Shown here: piece by piece, positions 10,728-20,643 of the stretch | How the letters are laid out: every line of letters starts with the position of its first letter | Position numbering within the stretch: the stretch's first letter is position 1 | DNA from: Chitinophaga pinensis | GTDB taxonomy: Bacteria; Bacteroidota; Bacteroidia; Chitinophagales; Chitinophagaceae | Reading direction: 5' to 3' | Length of the DNA stretch: 64,000 nucleotides | Assembly (NCBI GenBank): GCA_945872815.1 | Contig: CAMCAY010000005.1 | Location: 1 to 64,000, forward strand | The notes under the pieces: generated by a model | Told to the model about the DNA's origin: nothing | Seen by the model: the letters and a program-made list of their open reading frames with translations, nothing else | Database searches by the model: none | Position numbers and translations under genes: made by a program

Positions 10728-12017
10728 TTAAAAGTGCATTCGAATTGATGGTGCAGCTGAATTATTGTTTTTTTTAGGAGCCGTTTTTTGCGGAACGGGC
10801 TTTTTGTTATTTGAACTTTTGTTAGGAAATGAAGAAGGTTTGCTGACTGGCCTTTTAAATGACCCTTTATTTAAAGATTGTTTTTTTACTGCAAACGGAT
10901 CTTTCTTTTTGAATAAAATTAATTGCTTGATAAAGTTAAATTTGAAGGAAAAAACATGTGTATACAGCGGATTTTGCTGATTAGCCAAATTTGTAAACGC
11001 ATAGTCTATTGTAGCATTTTTAATTTTAAAACCCGCACCAATACTGGGTTGAGAAATCCATACTTTTTTTTGATTCAAAAGATCAGCATCAGCCAGCCCT
11101 CTTTGAAAATTGGTTATACCGGCTCTTACAAAATAAATATTTTTAAACCCTGCTTCCAATCCAATATGAGGATCAATACTGAATGGCTTTGTACTTATCA
11201 AAGTATTTCTTTTTCCATCAAAAGTAAAGTCAAGATTAGCCTCTGTTAACAGATTTACTTTTTTGTTGATTCTGAAATTATAAGACCCTCCCATGGCGAT
11301 TCTAGGTGCAGTTAACTCTGTAGATTTAACCGGAATGTCATTATTGGTTAAATACAATACCTCTTTTTCTTTTTCGTCAAATGAAAAAGACCATGCATTG
11401 AATGTGGTTGTAATGTCTTTTGCCATCAAAGCGGCAGTCCAATTTTTTCCCCGAGTTGAAATGGCTGCATCCAACCCGAATCCCCATGCTTTTGCAAAAT
11501 GTCCGACTTTTCTGCGAATGATTTTTGCGTTGGCCCCTGCATTAAAATCCAATTTACCAATACGCTTTAGATGCTGTGCATAGGAAAACAACATAGCAAA
11601 GTCTGAAGAGGAAAACGCCTGAATATTATTGTAATTCAAGCTACCATCGGGCTGAACAAGAAAAAGCGTATTTGGGATATCATCCACTGCAAATCTTACT
11701 ATTGAACAACCCAATACCCGTTTGTTGTTTTGAATCGGTTTTGCTACAGAAAAAAAATCATACTTTGCTATTCCTGCAAAATAATCCGCATGCATGATAT
11801 TTATTGAGGCAAAGTCTTTCACATTCATCAAATTGGATGGATTCCAATACCCTGCGGTAGCGTCATCAACAGATGAAAGATTCGCATTTCCCATACCCAT
11901 CGCACGAGCACCAGCACCGATATTGAGGAATTCATTGGAATACTTTCTAAACTGTGCAAACAAAGATGTAGCCATCTGTATGGTAATAACTAATAAAAGT
12001 AGGAATCTACGAATCAT
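10728..12017 (-). CDS. porV2: PorV/PorQ family outer-membrane protein (PorV2-like)
   Basis: Signal peptide; EFLNIGAGARAMGMGNANLSSVDDATAGYWNPSNL is the PorV-family N-terminal signature; adjacent to the C25 gene. Confidence 0.78.
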   Translation of the reverse strand: MIRRFLLLLVITIQMATSLFAQFRKYSNEFLNIGAGARAMGMGNANLSSVDDATAGYWNPSNLMNVKDFASINIMHADYFAGIAKYDFFSVAKPIQNNKRVLGCSIVRFAVDDIPNTLFLVQPDGSLNYNNIQAFSSSDFAMLFSYAQHLKRIGKLDFNAGANAKIIRRKVGHFAKAWGFGLDAAISTRGKNWTAALMAKDITTTFNAWSFSFDEKEKEVLYLTNNDIPVKSTELTAPRIAMGGSYNFRINKKVNLLTEANLDFTFDGKRNTLISTKPFSIDPHIGLEAGFKNIYFVRAGITNFQRGLADADLLNQKKVWISQPSIGAGFKIKNATIDYAFTNLANQQNPLYTHVFSFKFNFIKQLILFKKKDPFAVKKQSLNKGSFKRPVSKPSSFPNKSSNNKKPVPQKTAPKKNNNSAAPSIRMHF

Positions 12018-12261
12018 AATATCGAAATTGATAATGATAAAAAATAACTAACCGAAAATATGGTTAAAATTACAACTAAATTAAGATATTGCAAGATATA
12101 AAACTGCACAAACAATGAGTTTCTACTCAAAAAACAGAAGACACTTATTCAAAATTATATTACTATAATAATTTAATTATTTTCGCCACTTATATTTCAC
12201 CTCAATAAGATTTTTTTTCGGAATTTCGCAACTTCCGATAAAGCGGAAAAAAATATTTAAA

Positions 12262-13539
12262 ATGAATTTTATTCAAGAATTGCAATGGAGAGGTATGATA
12301 CAGGATATCATGCCGGGCACAGAAGAACAATTAAAGAAAGAAATGACCTGTGCCTATGTTGGATTTGACCCTACAGCAGACAGTCTGCACATTGGAAGTC
12401 TTGTTCCTATTCTGTTATTGGTTCATTTACAAAAAGCCGGACATAAACCTATCGCACTTGTTGGAGGTGCAACAGGTATGGTGGGCGACCCTAGCGGAAA
12501 AAGTGAAGAAAGAAACATGCTGAGTGAGGATGAACTGAACAAAAATATAATTGGAGTAAAATCTCAACTCGAAAAGTTTTTAAACTTTGATTCTACTTTG
12601 CCCAATGCTGCAGAAATTACTAACAATTACGAATGGTTCAAAACAATCAGTTTTCTGGATTTTATTAGAGAAGCAGGCAAACACATCACTGTTAATTACA
12701 TGATGGCTAAAGACAGTGTAAAAAAAAGACTGGAAAGCGAAAATGGAATGTCCTTTACTGAATTTACTTACCAGTTGGTGCAAGGATATGATTTCTATTG
12801 GCTTTATAAAAACAAAAACTGCAAATTACAAATGGGTGGCAGCGATCAATGGGGGAACATTGTTACCGGGACTGAGCTAATCAGAAGAAAATCAGGCGGT
12901 GAAGCTTTTGCTTTCACTTGCCCATTAATTAAAAAAGCCGATGGAGGAAAATTTGGAAAAACCGAAAAGGGAAATATTTGGCTTGATCCAAATAAAACAA
13001 GCCCTTACCATTTCTATCAGTTTTGGTTAAATGCTTCAGATTCTGATGCATTCAACTGGATTAAAATTTTCACATTTCTTACTGAATCAGAAATTCAATC
13101 GTTAATAACTGAACATGAGATAAACCCTTCAGAAAGAAAACTTCAAAAAAAACTTGCACAAGAATTAACCATTTTTGTGCACGGAGAAAAAGAATTTCAA
13201 AAAGCCGTTGAAACAACTGAAAAATTATTCTCCAACACAAAAGCACCCGCAGAATCCTTATCTGTAGAAGATTTAAATTCAATTGAAGGCATTGTAAAAT
13301 CTGAATTTGATAAAAACAAAATGGTGAATGGCGTTGACTTACTTTCTTTTCTAAGTGAAAATAATATTTTCGAAAGCAAAGGTGCTGCCAGAAAAATGAT
13401 TCAAAACGGAGGGGTTAGCATCAACAGACAAAAGGTATCAGATCCAAATATGAATGTAGGTCTAGATCATTTGTTGCATGACTGCTTTATGCTCATTCAA
13501 GTAGGTAAAAAAAATTATTACCTTATTAATGTTCTATAA
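12262..13539 (+). CDS. tyrS: Tyrosyl-tRNA synthetase
   Basis: YVGFDPTADSLHIGSLVPI, MGGSDQWGNIVTGTELIRR, KFGKTEKGNIWLD, C-terminal S4 domain. Confidence 0.97.
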   Translation: MNFIQELQWRGMIQDIMPGTEEQLKKEMTCAYVGFDPTADSLHIGSLVPILLLVHLQKAGHKPIALVGGATGMVGDPSGKSEERNMLSEDELNKNIIGVKSQLEKFLNFDSTLPNAAEITNNYEWFKTISFLDFIREAGKHITVNYMMAKDSVKKRLESENGMSFTEFTYQLVQGYDFYWLYKNKNCKLQMGGSDQWGNIVTGTELIRRKSGGEAFAFTCPLIKKADGGKFGKTEKGNIWLDPNKTSPYHFYQFWLNASDSDAFNWIKIFTFLTESEIQSLITEHEINPSERKLQKKLAQELTIFVHGEKEFQKAVETTEKLFSNTKAPAESLSVEDLNSIEGIVKSEFDKNKMVNGVDLLSFLSENNIFESKGAARKMIQNGGVSINRQKVSDPNMNVGLDHLLHDCFMLIQVGKKNYYLINVL

Positions 13540-13627
13540 ATGTTGAATAAGATGCATCCCACATTTTAATTTTATGAGATCAGATTAATTTTGTTTAAAC
13601 AAAATTTCTGCCAAAAATCAATTGCTA

Positions 13628-15787
13628 TTAAAGTCTGAACTTAATGCAAGCATTAACAATCCTACCGTCAATAGGAGCCCACAATGGATTAAATACAGGA
13701 TTGCTGATATTACCCGAAAATAATTTTTCAATTTTACTTTGTCTGTAATCAAAAATATTTTCGCAGTTGATTATCAGGTCGATGTGCTTTTGTAATGTTA
13801 TCTGAGCCATAGCTGCCATAAAGAAATAAGCAGGGGTTCTTGAATAATCAACCCTGTATTGTTTTCCGTTGTAGGAAGCTTCTATACAAAATCTGCCTTT
13901 GTTTTCAATTTCTCTGGTTAACATACAAGCCATTCTGAATGGTGGGGTCAATGGCATGAATTGGTTATTGGAAAGATATTTTCTCTCAGCAATGGTGTAC
14001 GTACATCCTGCATAAAACTCCCAATCCTGTACCTTTAATTTCACGTAAGTATCAAATCCCTTTGTAACAATAGGCTTGAGGGCATTAGAAAAAGAAATGA
14101 GTTGTGAAGTATCTTCAGAAGCAATTACAGGTTTATTTATCTGAGTAAGAAAAAAAGCATGATTTATAAAGAGTGTTTTTTCATTGTTCCATTTCTTCTT
14201 ATAATTTATTTCAGCATTGTAACCAATGGAATGTTCAGCTTGAACCGAAGTGTTAATCGGTAGGATATTTTCAATTTCATAATCTTTAATTTGTGGTGAC
14301 AAGGCGTTGGGTAATTTATAACCTGCCCCTACTCCCAATCTGGTTCCCCAATGATCATTTATTTTTTTGAATATTGCTATTCTTGGCAACAAAAAATTAA
14401 AATATTTATCGCTGTAATCATCTCTTAAACCCGCTTCAATACTGGTATTTTTAAAAATTGTATAATTGTACTGAGTAAATATACCAACAGTATTATTTTT
14501 TGTTTCTTTCAAATAAACAATATCGCCCTGTAGTTTACTGAAGTGGCTTCCGGTAAAATTTATTCCTGTAATCCAGTTGCTCTTTTTTTTCTTAAGCAAC
14601 AATGCTATTTCAGAATAATAATCCATTTGTTCTGCCTTAAAATAATGAGAGGAAGTATTAATCTTCCTCTCATAGTTGCTGAGTGAAGTTTTAACTGTTA
14701 ATTTATTATTGTCAGAGAAATTTTTTTCAAACAAAATGTCTCCCGAAATTCTCCTTACATCATTCTTTTGAAAATAACTATGAGTAGAATCTCCTTTTCC
14801 TTCAATAACTTTCATATCACCTCCAAAACCTTCATCATTCGTAATAGTGACACCCAAAACTATGTTTGTTGAATTGTTGGGATAGAAAAATAATCTTGGA
14901 TGTAAAACTGTTGTTTTGTTTTGAGAAACATCAGAAATACCGTCTTTATTTACATCAGCAGATGACCTATTTGTCAACCCACCATAAAATGAGTAACCAA
15001 TTTTTTTATACCTCTTTGAAAAATAATTATTGAAATTGGTTTCTTTCAAAGATGTTTGATTCAAAGTAATAACGCCTTCCTGTTCCGAAGATGGTTTTTT
15101 AGATATCAAATTAACAAGTCCGCCGATGGCTCCTCCACCAAACAAAGTGGATGCAGATCCCTTAATGAGTTCAATTTGTTTTAAATCCAAGGGAGGAACG
15201 CTTGTTAAACCAAAACCACCACTGTATCCTTCGTATAGAGGAAACCCATCCCTTAAAATTTGGGTATATCGCCCCTCCAGTCCCTGAATTCTGATGTTGG
15301 CATTTCCGGAAATGGCATCTGATTGCTGTACCTGCAACCCACTGGCATCACCAATGATCCCCAAAATATCAGCAGGTTTAACAGTACTTTCTTCCTCCAT
15401 TTCTTCGCTATCCAATACTTCCACTTTTATGGGTGCATTCTCAATTGTTTGATTGTTTCTTGTAGAGGATATGATGGTTACTTCCTCCAATTCAATGTGC
15501 TCTTTTTCCAATCTGATTTCAATTACATTCGTGTCAGGCAGTAAAATTTTAATCCACTTTTTTTGATACCCTACAGCGGTGAATGAAAGCATGTGATTAC
15601 CTTCTATATTTATGATTGCTTTTCCATTCAAGTCTGATTGAGTTGTGAATTTATTATCCAACCATATTGTCACAGAAGCAATTGGGAGTTTTGTTGAATC
15701 TTCAGTAATTGATAATATTGTTCTGTTTTGTGCAGAGATGTCGCTATAAATAAAAAAAAATCCACAAAAAAGTAAGAATCTGAACAT
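13628..15787 (-). CDS. TonB-dependent receptor with N-terminal carboxypeptidase-like regulatory domain
   Basis: Signal peptide, plug domain (NANIRIQGLEGRYTQILRDGFPLYEG, IELIKGSASTLFGGGAIGGLVNLISKKP), beta-barrel ending in aromatic/LRF-type terminus (CIKFRL). Confidence 0.92.
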   Translation of the reverse strand: MFRFLLFCGFFFIYSDISAQNRTILSITEDSTKLPIASVTIWLDNKFTTQSDLNGKAIINIEGNHMLSFTAVGYQKKWIKILLPDTNVIEIRLEKEHIELEEVTIISSTRNNQTIENAPIKVEVLDSEEMEEESTVKPADILGIIGDASGLQVQQSDAISGNANIRIQGLEGRYTQILRDGFPLYEGYSGGFGLTSVPPLDLKQIELIKGSASTLFGGGAIGGLVNLISKKPSSEQEGVITLNQTSLKETNFNNYFSKRYKKIGYSFYGGLTNRSSADVNKDGISDVSQNKTTVLHPRLFFYPNNSTNIVLGVTITNDEGFGGDMKVIEGKGDSTHSYFQKNDVRRISGDILFEKNFSDNNKLTVKTSLSNYERKINTSSHYFKAEQMDYYSEIALLLKKKKSNWITGINFTGSHFSKLQGDIVYLKETKNNTVGIFTQYNYTIFKNTSIEAGLRDDYSDKYFNFLLPRIAIFKKINDHWGTRLGVGAGYKLPNALSPQIKDYEIENILPINTSVQAEHSIGYNAEINYKKKWNNEKTLFINHAFFLTQINKPVIASEDTSQLISFSNALKPIVTKGFDTYVKLKVQDWEFYAGCTYTIAERKYLSNNQFMPLTPPFRMACMLTREIENKGRFCIEASYNGKQYRVDYSRTPAYFFMAAMAQITLQKHIDLIINCENIFDYRQSKIEKLFSGNISNPVFNPLWAPIDGRIVNACIKFRL

Positions 15788-15841
15788 CAGGTAATTTTTT
15801 TAAAATTCCTTTTAGAATTTTAGTCGATTAAAACGATTGAT

Positions 15842-16738
15842 TTATTCAACTTCAACATTTTTGACAATAACAGAACCTTCTTTTGCTTCAGACAAAAAAA
15901 GTCGCTGATCAACCAAATATCCATTACCGTTTTCGCAAAAATGAACTTTTAAATTTTCAATACTAATCGGATTTCCATCAGGAATATCGGCAATATTGCT
16001 ATGGCGTATGTCATGACCATCAATAATCATCACAAGTCCACTCCCGATCGCTTCCATTTTATTTCCATTGGTAATGAGCATACCTGTATCTTCTCCCAAA
16101 CCTATTCCTATACAGGAAGGATTGGTTGCAATGGCTTGTGCCAATCTACCAAACCTGCCTCTTTTTTCAAAATGCGAATCAAAAATAACATCGTTCATAA
16201 ATGCAAGTCCTGTAGTTATTTTTACTTCCCCTTTTAAATGTGCTTTGGCTGCATTTCCTTCATAAATCATAGTGTTGCTCATTGCCATTGCTCCGGCAGA
16301 CGTTCCTGCAACCAAAAAATTTTCTTCTTCCTTGAAACGTTTCATTATGATTGAAAGAAAATCTGTGCCACCAAAAGTACTGGTCAACCGCATTTGGTTT
16401 CCACCACTAAACATAACAGCGTCACAATTTTTAATTCTTTCGATGTATTCTTCCGATGAAACATCCGTTCTATTTCGGATATGCATCACACCTATATTAC
16501 TGCAACCAATTTTTCCAAAAGCACTTAGGTAATTATCTCCTACTTCCACAGGAATCATACTGGCAGTTGTTATCACTTCAATTCTTGAATTGATATCACC
16601 GGTTTCATGCACCAGTCTTCTTAATATGCCCAGTTCAAAAAAATTGAGATTATTGCGTTGAATTTCTCCCGTTTCAAGATTGGTTCCTTTATCTTCCGCG
16701 CCACCAATAGCCAGGAGCTTACCTTTAGGATATTGCAT
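15842..16738 (-). CDS. cphB: Cyanophycinase (peptidase family S51)
   Basis: GKLLAIGGAEDKG, AVMFSGGNQMRLTSTFGGT, VAGTSAGAMAMS (nucleophile Ser motif), GIGLGEDTGMLI. Confidence 0.93.
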   Translation of the reverse strand: MQYPKGKLLAIGGAEDKGTNLETGEIQRNNLNFFELGILRRLVHETGDINSRIEVITTASMIPVEVGDNYLSAFGKIGCSNIGVMHIRNRTDVSSEEYIERIKNCDAVMFSGGNQMRLTSTFGGTDFLSIIMKRFKEEENFLVAGTSAGAMAMSNTMIYEGNAAKAHLKGEVKITTGLAFMNDVIFDSHFEKRGRFGRLAQAIATNPSCIGIGLGEDTGMLITNGNKMEAIGSGLVMIIDGHDIRHSNIADIPDGNPISIENLKVHFCENGNGYLVDQRLFLSEAKEGSVIVKNVEVE

Positions 16739-16919
16739 TAATTATTTTTGATTTGATCTTCACAAAAGTAAGGCAAAGAAATTTTAATCGAATTGAAATT
16801 TTATTTAAGAATAAAGACTCTGAGAATTATTGAATTAGTAGGTTTTAAGAGCAATTTTGTTTTGCAAACTGATTTGATTGGTTTATATTACCGAATCTAA
16901 AGTTTAAAACATTGCATGT

Positions 16920-19556
16920 ATGAAGATTGAAGAAATCAAAGTATTGAGGGGACCCAATTATTGGAGCGTAAGACGTATTAAATTAATACAAATGAAATTG
17001 GACCTGGAAGAATTGGAACAATCCCCAACTAATAAAATTATAGGTTTTAGTGAACGACTGGAAAAAATGTTTCCTTCTATGATTGAACACAGATGCAGCA
17101 TTGGGACAAGGGGTGGTTTTTTTGAAAGAGTGAAAGAAGGAACCTGGATGGGGCATGTGATTGAGCATATTGCTTTAGAGCTTCAAACATTAGCAGGAAT
17201 GGAAACCGGTTTTGGAAGAACACGTGGAACAGGTAAAGATGGTGAGTATCATGTTGTATTCAGCTATCTTGAAGAGGAAGCAGGTGTGTTTGCAGCTAAA
17301 GCTTCGGTTTCGATTGCGCAATCTTTGATTGAAAACATCGAATACAATCTTTCTGATGACATCATGAGACTTCGTGAAATAAGAGAAGCCACCAGATTAG
17401 GTCCCAGTACAGCTTGCATAGTAGATGAAGCAGCTAAAAGAGGAATTCCATATATAAGATTGAATAAACATTCTCTAGTACAGTTAGGCTATGGTGTACA
17501 TCAAAAAAGAATCAGAGCTACCATTGCAAGTACAACCGGGAATATAGCCGTATCCATTGCTTGCGATAAAGAAGAAACCAAACAATTACTGAGTGCTGCA
17601 GAAATACCTGTTCCAAAAGGAGATGTAATTAGAACAGAAGAAGGATTGAAAGAATGCATAAATCGAATTGGATACCCCATTGTAATTAAACCGATTGATG
17701 GTAATCATGGCAAAGGAAACACAACCAATATCATCAATTGGGAACAAGCACTGGTTGCCTTTGCTGCTGCTAAAGAATACAGCAGAAACGTCATTGTAGA
17801 AAAATTCATTACAGGTTTTGATTACAGAATTTTAGTAATCAACTATAAATTCATTTGTGCAGCACTTCGTACACCCGCTTCCGTTATAGGAGATGGCAAA
17901 AGTACCATTCATCAATTGATTGATGAAGTCAACAAAGATCCACGCAGGGGTTACGGACATGAAAAAGTACTCACACAAATTACCATTGATCAGTTTACAC
18001 AAAAAATGCTGGATGAAAAAGGATACACCCTTGATACTATTCCTGCAAAAAATGAAATGGTATTACTCAAACCAACAGCCAATCTTTCTACTGGTGGAAC
18101 CAGCACGGATGTTACGGATGAGGTTCATCCTGCCAACATCGTCATGTGTGAACGCATAGCAAAAATTATTGGGTTAGATATTTGTGGTATAGATATCATG
18201 GCATCGGATCTGCGGACGCCTGTTACAGAAAATGGAGGTTGTATTTTGGAAGTCAACGCTGCACCGGGTTTCAGGATGCACATCGATCCTTCCGAAGGAC
18301 TTCCCCGCAATGTTGCTGAACCCGTTGTAGATATGTTATTCCCAAAAGGAAGCACAGGAAATATTCCGATTATTGCTGTTACCGGTACAAATGGTAAAAC
18401 CACTACCACCAGACTGACAGCTCATATTGTGAAATCGGCAGGATACAAAGTTGGATATACTACAAGTGACGGAGTGTATATTCAAAATCAACTGATGATG
18501 AAGGGTGATTGCACGGGACCGGTTTCTTCTCAGTTTGTGCTGAAAGATCCCACTGTTGATTTTGCAGTGTTAGAATGTGCAAGAGGTGGAATTTTGAAAA
18601 GTGGATTAGCTTTCCAGCATTGCGAAGTAGCCATTGTTACCAATATAAGTGCAGATCATATTGGACTCGGAGGTATAGAAACTATGGAACAAATGGCAAA
18701 GGTAAAATCAGTAGTTCCTGAAACCGTTTTTCCACATGGATATGCGATTTTAAATGCTGACGATGATTTGGTGTATAATATGCAAAAAGGATTGAATTGT
18801 AATGTGGCATTTTTCAGCATGGATGAAAATAATCCCAGGATTGTGCAACATTGTAAAAAAGGAGGATACGCAGCCATTTTTGAAAATGGATATATCAGCA
18901 TCATGAAAGGCACCTGGAAATTGCGGGTTATAAAAGTGGCAGACGTTCCCATCACTTATGGAGGCAGAGCATTACACAATGTAATGAATTGCTTGCCGGC
19001 GGTATTAAGTGCTTATTTATGGAGAAAAATAGGCATAGAAGATATTAAACTTGCATTACAAACATTTTTACCGTCAGTCACACAAACTCCCGGAAGATTA
19101 AACATGTTTCAGTTTAAACATTTTAATTTTTTAGTGGACTTTGCTCATAACCCTGCAGGATTGGAATTGCTTTGTGACTTCGTGAGCAAAATGGAAGGCA
19201 GCCCAAAAGTAGGTATCATCAGTGGTACAGGGGATCGCAGGGATGATGACATTCGTGAATTGGGTAAAATATCCGGGAGGCATTTTGATGAAATCATTAT
19301 AAGACAAGACAAACACTTAAGAGGAAGAAAAGCAGAGGAAATTGTGGCACTGCTGGTAGAAGGCATCAATGAAACCAAAAAGAAGGACATTCCGATTGAA
19401 ATTATTTATAATGAAAAAGAAGCCATCAGTTATGCTTATAATACTGCAAAACCCGGATCTTTAGTAACCATCATGTGTGATGTTGTTTCGGAGGCTTTGG
19501 ATTTAATTAAAAAAATGAAGGAGCAGGAGGACGCCAATGATGATAGCTTGTCATAG
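16920..19556 (+). CDS. cphA: Cyanophycin synthetase
   Basis: 878 aa with N-terminal CphA domain, ATP-grasp (VIKPIDGNHGKGNTTNI), Mur-ligase domain (AVTGTNGKTTTTRLTAHI, GRLNMF...DFAHNPAG). Confidence 0.95.
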   Translation: MKIEEIKVLRGPNYWSVRRIKLIQMKLDLEELEQSPTNKIIGFSERLEKMFPSMIEHRCSIGTRGGFFERVKEGTWMGHVIEHIALELQTLAGMETGFGRTRGTGKDGEYHVVFSYLEEEAGVFAAKASVSIAQSLIENIEYNLSDDIMRLREIREATRLGPSTACIVDEAAKRGIPYIRLNKHSLVQLGYGVHQKRIRATIASTTGNIAVSIACDKEETKQLLSAAEIPVPKGDVIRTEEGLKECINRIGYPIVIKPIDGNHGKGNTTNIINWEQALVAFAAAKEYSRNVIVEKFITGFDYRILVINYKFICAALRTPASVIGDGKSTIHQLIDEVNKDPRRGYGHEKVLTQITIDQFTQKMLDEKGYTLDTIPAKNEMVLLKPTANLSTGGTSTDVTDEVHPANIVMCERIAKIIGLDICGIDIMASDLRTPVTENGGCILEVNAAPGFRMHIDPSEGLPRNVAEPVVDMLFPKGSTGNIPIIAVTGTNGKTTTTRLTAHIVKSAGYKVGYTTSDGVYIQNQLMMKGDCTGPVSSQFVLKDPTVDFAVLECARGGILKSGLAFQHCEVAIVTNISADHIGLGGIETMEQMAKVKSVVPETVFPHGYAILNADDDLVYNMQKGLNCNVAFFSMDENNPRIVQHCKKGGYAAIFENGYISIMKGTWKLRVIKVADVPITYGGRALHNVMNCLPAVLSAYLWRKIGIEDIKLALQTFLPSVTQTPGRLNMFQFKHFNFLVDFAHNPAGLELLCDFVSKMEGSPKVGIISGTGDRRDDDIRELGKISGRHFDEIIIRQDKHLRGRKAEEIVALLVEGINETKKKDIPIEIIYNEKEAISYAYNTAKPGSLVTIMCDVVSEALDLIKKMKEQEDANDDSLS

Positions 19557-19612
19557 AATAAAGTCTTTTTAAAGTTAATCTCTCCTATATTGAGAATTTA
19601 ATTTCAAAAACT

Positions 19613-19644
19613 TTTGGAACATCTATGTAAAACCTTATTTTTGC
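19613..19644 (+). promoter_or_regulatory. Bacteroidota-type promoter for tRNA-Gln
   Basis: TTTG (19613..19616), 20-nt spacer, TATTTTTG (19637..19644), matching the -33 TTTG / -7 TAnnTTTG consensus; tRNA starts 31 nt later. Confidence 0.65.
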
Positions 19645-19674
19645 ACTCCAAAATTCATTTTTTGGAAAAATGAT

Positions 19675-19745
19675 TGGGTTATGGTGTAACGGTAGCACTA
19701 CAGATTTTGATTCTGTCTGTCTTGGTTCGAATCCAGGTAACCCAA
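19675..19745 (+). tRNA. tRNA-Gln (anticodon TTG), CCA not encoded
   Basis: Acceptor TGGGTTA/TAACCCA, D stem GTGT/GCAC, anticodon stem ACAGA/TCTGT with loop TTTTGAT, T stem CTTGG/CCAGG with loop TTCGAAT. Confidence 0.96.
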
Positions 19746-19749
19746 CAAC

Positions 19750-19775
19750 AAAAAATCCGCAGTAGCGGATTTTTT
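19750..19775 (+). terminator. Rho-independent terminator after tRNA-Gln
   Basis: AAAAAATCCGC-AGTA-GCGGATTTTTT immediately 3' of the tRNA. Confidence 0.85.
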
Positions 19776-19889
19776 GCGTTTAAGGTTTAATGTTCAAGGT
19801 TGGAAAGTGTTCTCCAATTGAATACAAAAAGAATTATTTTAAGCGCTAAAAATGGAATCACCTAAAGTAATTCTGGTAACACAACTACA

Positions 19890-19915
19890 AAAAAATCCGC
19901 AGTAGCGGATTTTTT
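19890..19915 (+). terminator. Second copy of the tRNA-Gln terminator hairpin
   Basis: Identical AAAAAATCCGCAGTAGCGGATTTTTT. Confidence 0.7.
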
Positions 19916-20013
19916 GCGTTTAAGGGTTCCAATTCTTCAATGCTTAACTTATGTTTTGTGAAAAATCAATAAAGTAAAGTATATTTGTCTTTAAGAAAAC
20001 AATACTTTACAAA

Positions 20014-20427
20014 ATGGAAAACAAAATAATCAAAAAACAACGTTATTTAATACCTCATTATTTCAGAAAAATAGGTTTGATAATTACAATTGCAGCAATA
20101 ATTATACCTGTGATTGTAAAATTAATGGGCATTAATATTATTCATTCAAAGAAAGAAATACTGAAATTAATCTCTATGGATTTATTTATGCTGGGATTAT
20201 TTTTTGTGGCCTTTTCAAGGGATAAGGTAGAAGATGAATTAACCATTATTATCAGATTAAGAGCGATGAGTGCGACTTTTTGTTTTGGGATTGTATTTGC
20301 AATTATTTATCCACTTATATACTTGGTTTTTGGAGATCCAATAGAGTATATAGAAGGAAATAAACTCATCATCATCATGCTGTTTAATTATTTGATTAAT
20401 TATTATTCACTTAAAAGAAACAGATAA
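20014..20427 (+). CDS. Small membrane protein, probable partner of the downstream HTH regulator
   Basis: 137 aa with four hydrophobic segments; stop codon overlaps the start of the XRE gene (TAATG). Confidence 0.7.
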   Translation: MENKIIKKQRYLIPHYFRKIGLIITIAAIIIPVIVKLMGINIIHSKKEILKLISMDLFMLGLFFVAFSRDKVEDELTIIIRLRAMSATFCFGIVFAIIYPLIYLVFGDPIEYIEGNKLIIIMLFNYLINYYSLKRNR

Positions 20428-20627
20428 TGAAAAACACTATAAAAGTAGAACGTGCCAAGCAAAATATTACGCAACAGGAATTAGCTGATTTGGTAGGGGT
20501 TTCACGTCAAACTATCAATTCTATTGAAAGTGGTAGATATGTTCCATCTACCACTTTATCCTTAAAAATATCTGATGTATTTAAAACGTCTGTAAATGAG
20601 ATTTTCACTTTAGAGAATGAAGATTGA
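20427..20627 (+). CDS. XRE/Cro-C1 family transcriptional regulator
   Basis: 66 aa; VERAKQNITQQELADLVGVSRQTINSIESGRYVPSTTLSLKISDVF. Confidence 0.92.
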   Translation: MKNTIKVERAKQNITQQELADLVGVSRQTINSIESGRYVPSTTLSLKISDVFKTSVNEIFTLENED

Positions 20628-20643
20628 GAATCTTGTTTTCTAT

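Larger units (their letters stand above)
19736..19925 (+). repeat. Imperfect ~50-nt direct repeat: tRNA-Gln 3' end plus terminator
   Basis: GGTAACCCAACAACAAAAAATCCGCAGTAGCGGATTTTTTGCGTTTAAGG (from 19736) recurs as GGTAACACAACTACAAAAAAATCCGCAGTAGCGGATTTTTTGCGTTTAAGG (from 19875). Confidence 0.9.
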
